A stretch of 64,000 nucleotides of DNA from Populus alba. Its lineage: Eukaryota; Streptophyta; Magnoliopsida; Malpighiales; Salicaceae. The notes beneath the pieces are model-generated. The model saw only the letters and a list, made by a program, of their open reading frames with translations, had not been told where the DNA came from and did no database searches. Positions 59,567 to 64,000 of this stretch are shown one piece after another. The stretch lies in assembly GCF_005239225.2 (NCBI RefSeq), contig NC_133287.1, forward strand, positions 18,170,519 through 18,234,518, in the 5' to 3' direction. The stretch's first letter is position 1. Every line of letters begins with the position of its first letter. A program made the position numbers and the translations under genes.

Positions 59567-61091
59567 ATGGAATCCAAGACAGGAGCTTATCATAAGCCTC
59601 ATGCTGTGGTCATTCCAATTCCATTTCAAAGCCACATAAAAGCAATGCTTAAATTGGCAAAGCTACTTCATCACAAAGGTTTTTACATAACCTTCGTCAA
59701 CACAGAATTCAATCACAACCTTTTCCTGAGGTCAAGAGGCCCTCGTTCTCTAGATGGTTTGCCTGATTTTCGTTTTGAAACCATTCCTGATGGGCTCCCT
59801 CCTTCAGATGTTGAGGCCATGACCCAAGATGAAGCTTCTCTTTTCAACTCCATTACCAAAAATTTCCTGGCTTTCTTTCGACATCTTCTTGCCAAACTCA
59901 GAAAGAATAGCTTGTCTTCGAACTCTCCTTCAGTAACTTGTATTGTTTCTGATGGTTTCATGTCGTCTTTCACCATCAAAGCTGCTGAAGAAATTGGAGT
60001 TCCTGTGGTCATGTCTTTTACCATGTCTGCCTGTGGCGTTATGGCATTTAAACAACTCAATACTCTAAGGGTCAAAGGGTTAACTCCACTTAAAGGTACT
60101 TACTTTGCAGCTGAAAATGTGTTTTTGAATTGGGGAGCTTGCTCTAAACTACAATTTCATGTGTTTTTTTATAGCAGATGAGAGCTATCTTCACACAACT
60201 ATTGACTGGATTCCAGGTATGAAAGACACATGCCTTATGGACTTTCCATTTGCTCGAAATACGAATCCAGATAACTATATATTTAGATTCTTGATGGATA
60301 GTGTTGAGGGTGCCGTTAGGGCTTCTGCAATTATTGTTCATACCTTTGATGCATTAGAGCCAGATGTTTTGGATGGCCTGTCATCCATATTTCCTCGTGT
60401 CTACGCCATTGGCCCTTACCAGTTACTTCTTAATCAAATTCCTGAAGATGGTTTAAAGTCTATTGGCTACAGTTTGAGGAAAGAGGAAGGAGATTGTCTC
60501 CAATGGCTAGACACCAAGGAGCCCAAATCGGTGGTTTATGTGAATTTCGGCAGTTTAATAGTAATAAAAGCAGAACAGGTAGTTGAGTTTGCAATGGGAC
60601 TGGCTAATAGCAAGCATCCATTCCTTTGGATAATAAGGTCAGATTTGGTTATCGGTGATGCTGCAATTTTGGCAGCTGAATTTGCAGAAAAAAATCAAGA
60701 ACAGTGTTATATTGCCAGTTGGTGTCCACAAGAAGAAGTACTAAATCATCCATCAGTAGGGGTTTTTTTAACTCATAGTGGTTGGAATTCAACTATTGAG
60801 AGCTTAGCTGCTGGAGTCCCAATGATTTGCTGGCCATTCTTTGCAGACCAACCAATGAATTGTAGATATACTTGCAAGGAATGGGGAATTGGCATGAAGA
60901 TTGATGATGTTGTCAAGAGGGAAGAAGTGGAGAGGCTTGTAAGAGAGCTAATGGAAGGAGAGAAGGGTGTGAAGATGAGGGAAAAGGCCATGGACTGGAA
61001 AAAACTGGCTGAAGAGGCAGCTGGACCAGATGGTTCATCATCCGTTAGTTTGGAGAAGTTGGTCAATGAAGTGCTTTTGTCAAACAATTAG
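59567..61091 (+). CDS. UGT85A: UGT85-family UDP-glucosyltransferase, 2 exons
   Basis: Family 1 glycosyltransferase that moves glucose from UDP-glucose to small acceptors (cytokinins, cyanohydrins, phenolics in relatives); acceptor unknown here; cytosolic. Exon 1 59567-60095, intron 60096-60177 (82 bp, GT...AG), exon 2 60178-61091; 1443 nt, 480 aa. The intron splits the codon between 'GLTPLK' and 'DESYL', the usual UGT85 intron site. The catalytic His23 in 'PFQSHIKAM' and its partner Asp129 in 'CIVSDGF' are kept. The PSPG box is exactly 44 residues, Trp358 to Gln401, containing 'HSGWNSTIESL' and ending 'FFADQ', the Asp-Gln favouring UDP-glucose. Family members usually read 'QGHINPM' around the catalytic His, so 'QSHIKAM' is a deviation close to the acceptor site. 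All landmarks suggest a working enzyme. Confidence 0.93.
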
Positions 61092-61111
61092 TTTCTGACT
61101 TCAGACAAAGC

Positions 61112-61436
61112 TGGAAAAGTCAGGGAGGAATAGTCATGTAAGGAAAGCCCCGGAGATTCTATGGAAAATGGAAAACGTCGAAGGAACGTCATGCTAGACT
61201 CTACTTTATAGATGCCGGCGCTTCGCAGCGGCCGTCCTTCTGGAGCCACGGCGGAGTTCTGCAAATGGGCAAAATGACAAATGGTGTGTGTTTAGTTAGC
61301 GTAAACAAAATTGTGTTCGCCTAGTTTCAAATCAAGCAATGAGGACTGTAAGTAAAAAATGACAGAACATGTCTTGCTTGCTAGATCAACAATAACAGTG
61401 ACAGAGTTGGAAAAGTCAGGGAGGAATAGTCATGTA
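61112..61436. repeat. 29-bp perfect direct repeat flanking a 267-bp segment
   Basis: A 29-mer beginning 'tggaaaagtcagggagg' and ending 'agtcatgta' occurs at 61112-61140 and 61408-61436, without mismatch. The segment between has an unusually GC-rich core (61215-61262, 'gccggcgcttcgcagcggcc'). It lies directly downstream of the UGT stop, perhaps in the 3' UTR. Confidence 0.85.
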
Positions 61437-61574
61437 TCTTGCTAGATTGTATTTGCTATAGGAAAAGAATAAAAAGAAAAGGAATTTTATTTTCTTGTCA
61501 TGTCCTTAGATACAAAGATAGAATTGATTCAATCTTGAAGTTTCTTTCTGTCGATCTTGCTGTTATTTCCATAT

Positions 61575-61795
61575 CTTGAGAATGGGATGCTTCTCTGTAT
61601 GATTTTGATTCGATTGAGAAAGCAAGGCAGAAGGTGAACTTGACGAATAGTACTTGGGACTCTTCAAAGTCAAGGGCCATGACAAAATGTGATCTCTGCT
61701 GACCCACTTTTGATCTTACGAGCTTCATTTTTGTATTGTCATTTTTTACCTTCGCTTTCTCCAAAGATTGAAACACGTAGAGATCATAAAGGAGA
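61575..61795. repeat. Diverged segmental repeat, copy 2
   Basis: Partner of 57375-57610, same orientation. The 92-codon minus frame here (61498-61776) has no known domain. Confidence 0.5.
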
Positions 61796-61799
61796 TATT

Positions 61800-62420
61800 C
61801 TTAAAAATAGCTAGACTAATAAAAATAATTTATAAATTAGTTGCATTACTTATCAATTAGATTGTGATTCTCCCGTATCTTATTAAGATTTTGGAATTAA
61901 ATGTAGAGTTAAAAAAATCCAGATCATTTTACATGTAAGCTGCGGGTTCAAAAAAAAAAATTAATGTAAAAAATATTTATATGTTGTTCAGTGTTTTTTA
62001 ACTAGAAAAATTAAATTAAATTATAAAAAGATTGATCTTATATGACCTGGTTGATTTAACATGTTCAAAAAACAATTCAACACAATATATAATTTTATTT
62101 TAAAAAATATCAAGACGATATTTATTTAAAAAAATTAACAATATATTAAGACAATATATTAATTCAATTTAGATTAACCTTAGTTAACATGTCAACTACG
62201 CTAACTATAATAACCTTATAGAAAAAAAAAAAAAAATATTAAACTTAATTTTCAATAAATTCAATATTAAATTATGGAATTTAAAACAAAATTCAACTTA
62301 AAAAATAAATTTAATAAACTCAATTAACTTATCAAATATATATTATAAAATTAAAATAACTCTATAAAAAATAAAAAAAAAATTATATATAAAATTCAAT
62401 CCTCCATTAAAGTTTTTATT
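61800..62420 (+). repeat. Degenerate modules of the 51.9 kb repeat family
   Basis: 'ttaaccttagttaacatgtc', 'ctataataaccttatagaaa' and 'aataaattcaatattaaatt' follow the order of the 51.9-53.6 kb modules. AT-rich, non-coding. Confidence 0.5.
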
Positions 62421-64000
62421 TCAGGACATCTTCAACCTAGTCTAGATCAACTCCGAGCGTCCTGGTCTTGGCCTTCAATCCCATTCTTGGTCTTGGGTCC
62501 ATTGAAGCCCGAGTTTCCCCGCACCCGAGACTCTAATCCGCCCTCACCTTTGGACCTTGGAGTGGCTTATATCCAATCCCTCACCAACCCGAGTGTCTCA
62601 GATTCAGTCTCGACCAAAGTACTAGATTAAAATTGTAAAAACAAGCTTTGAAAACCGATTCTTTTAGTTTTCAAGTGATTTTAAAAAGTTTGTTGTCAAT
62701 TTTTATCCATTGAAAACAACATTTTTTTATATCTTGGTTTCAATTCCTAAATAATAATAATAAAAAAAATTAGAAAGCAAAATTGATACAAAACAACAAG
62801 AAATTTTATGGTGTCTGTAGACCTTTGGTTTGTTGTCAATTTACGTCCTGTTAGTTATCTCTTGGGGTCATTTTACTTTTTAAATAGATATAAATAGAAA
62901 AGAAAAATTAATATTTTTTCCAGCTGCGTTACACAGCGTGTAGCATTTTAATTAAATGCAACTTTAGCCCTTGAAAATCACAAAAATATAGATTCTGATT
63001 TAGAAATCAAGTATGTTTTTTTACTCCATCCTTGTTCAGGAAATTTAAAATTCACTTTTCGTCACCACCTTCAACTAGTTGTCAATTAAACAAAATCATC
63101 TTTAAAGTAGCTTGCTCCATATGCATAAACGAAATCATCTTGTTGGATATTGTTAATGCAATTCTTAAATTCTCTCTGGTTTTTTTTTGTTTACTATGAA
63201 TTTGAGAAGCAAAAGACATTTTAACAGAGCTTGATTACTCGCTAATTGAACAAGATACGATTAGAGTTCTGGTTCTTCAATCACTCGATTAGAAACAACT
63301 GAAACCAAGAAGAATGTCTCCCCCACATGTATTATTGTCTTCTTCTCTGTCGAATGAAGGAGGGAACCATGTAAGAGCCTAACCAATCTTTACAGAAAAG
63401 ATTCGAAGCTTTGTTTTTTCTTGGGCTCGCATGCTCTTATAAAGGGATCTTGGTCTGTCATAAAAGGTGACTTTGAGGAACTTTGTGACTGTGCTGTTAT
63501 AAGCTTTATAGAATCGATGGCAGATTATAATTACATTCCTGCATCACACACTACATGGTATCCAGTTCTAGCAGCCTTTTGCAATCATAAAATTGAGCTA
63601 CAGTTAGCTTTCAATCCTTGCGTCAACCACCATCTTATCATCGAGTCAAGTCACCCTCTCCTATCATGGAGGGAGCTCGGTGTAGTTTGCATAGAAAGTA
63701 ACAAGGTCGTGACTTTGCTGCATGACATATCATTTTCAAGATCGATCTCGACACCCCCGTGGCTTGTTCCGGGGGGGAAACCAGAGGTAATTTAAGGCGA
63801 CGTGAAAAACTGATTTGTCATTCTCAGTCCGTGAAAAATCGATACACTAATTTTCATGAAAATTCAGAGAAATAAACTAATTTATTTGACGAGGCATCGT
63901 GGAGAATAGACGAGGAAAAGAACAATTCCAGTTCTACGCTGTAGATTGAAGAAGAACGTTCTATTTAAGCCTCAATTTACAAGTCTCAGGGGCCCGAATT
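62421..64000. other. Right end of window: no identified gene
   Basis: A GC-rich island at 62430-62630 ('gagcgtcctggtcttggcct', 'ccgcacccgagactctaatc') has no long frame. A 125-codon plus frame at 63421-63795 begins without an ATG, encodes 'WYPVLAAFCNHKIELQLAF' and related text, and matches nothing I know; a C/G-run (63752-63778) near its end looks non-coding. It may be a fragment of a gene or transposon that continues beyond the window. Confidence 0.4.

Noticed and set aside
63421..63795. 125-codon frame near the right edge
   Set aside because: Begins without an ATG, has no known motif and ends in a C/G-run. Noted only as an unassigned stretch.

Overview
This is a nuclear plant chromosome window. 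The genes are compact islands with spliceosomal introns, plant-specific families (armadillo-repeat-only protein, glycine-rich cold-shock protein, UGT85-type glucosyltransferase, pentatricopeptide repeat protein) and TATA boxes about 60-340 bp upstream of start codons. They are separated by long AT-rich stretches of decayed transposons, MITEs, SINEs, microsatellites and tandem repeats. The style of the dispersed repeats, for example the element carrying 'catcagcacatcaaaac'-like cores and the 'actgtggactgca' hairpins, looks like Populus or another Salicaceae. That attribution is from recall and was not searched.

Layout. 0.8-2.7 kb: a pentatricopeptide-repeat pseudogene with frameshifts and stops. 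5.4-6.4 kb: an intact intronless PI-PLC-X-domain protein. 7.7-12.7 kb: a decayed Mutator-like transposon on the minus strand, carrying a MURA-type transposase and a plant mobile domain (PMD) reading frame. 13.7-17.1 kb: the complete METTL16/FIONA1 U6 snRNA m6A methyltransferase gene, minus strand. Eight exons were joined by hand and total exactly 1500 nt; a decayed duplicate of the last exon lies in the last intron. 18.9-19.4 kb: a small plastid-type J-domain protein. 20.2-20.7 kb: three phase-compatible terminal exons of an unidentified gene. 24.5-26.5 kb: a possible LTR. 27.7-29.9 kb: a composite tandem repeat with hairpin modules. 32.8-36.0 kb: a satellite of about 315 bp per unit with an alternating two-type order. 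36.7-38.6 kb: an intact ARMADILLO REPEAT ONLY gene. 40.8-55.9 kb: a repeat-rich tract with a second PMD relic and several element pairs. 56.3-57.0 kb: a glycine-rich cold-shock/CCHC protein (GRP2/CSP2 type). 58.7-58.9 kb: a tRNA-derived SINE with target-site duplications. 59.6-61.1 kb: a two-exon UGT85-family glucosyltransferase. The last 3 kb hold repeats and no gene I can identify.

The genes do not form an operon or a pathway. Their order does recall Arabidopsis microsynteny, from memory: PPR, FIO1 and GRP2B are close together on chromosome 2 (At2g21090, At2g21070, At2g21060); a PLC-like gene and GRP2 are adjacent in the paralogous chromosome 4 segment (At4g38690, At4g38680); J11 and ARO3 are neighbours (At4g36040, At4g36030). 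The window therefore looks like an ancestral block expanded by repeats.

I found no prokaryotic-style system, CRISPR array, or rRNA or tRNA gene. The most novel-looking signals are the FIO1 terminal-exon duplication, the satellite with a two-monomer higher-order arrangement that contains a MITE core, the transposase-PMD element, an 80-bp insertion with a perfect 19-bp target duplication, and a block of orphan terminal exons.
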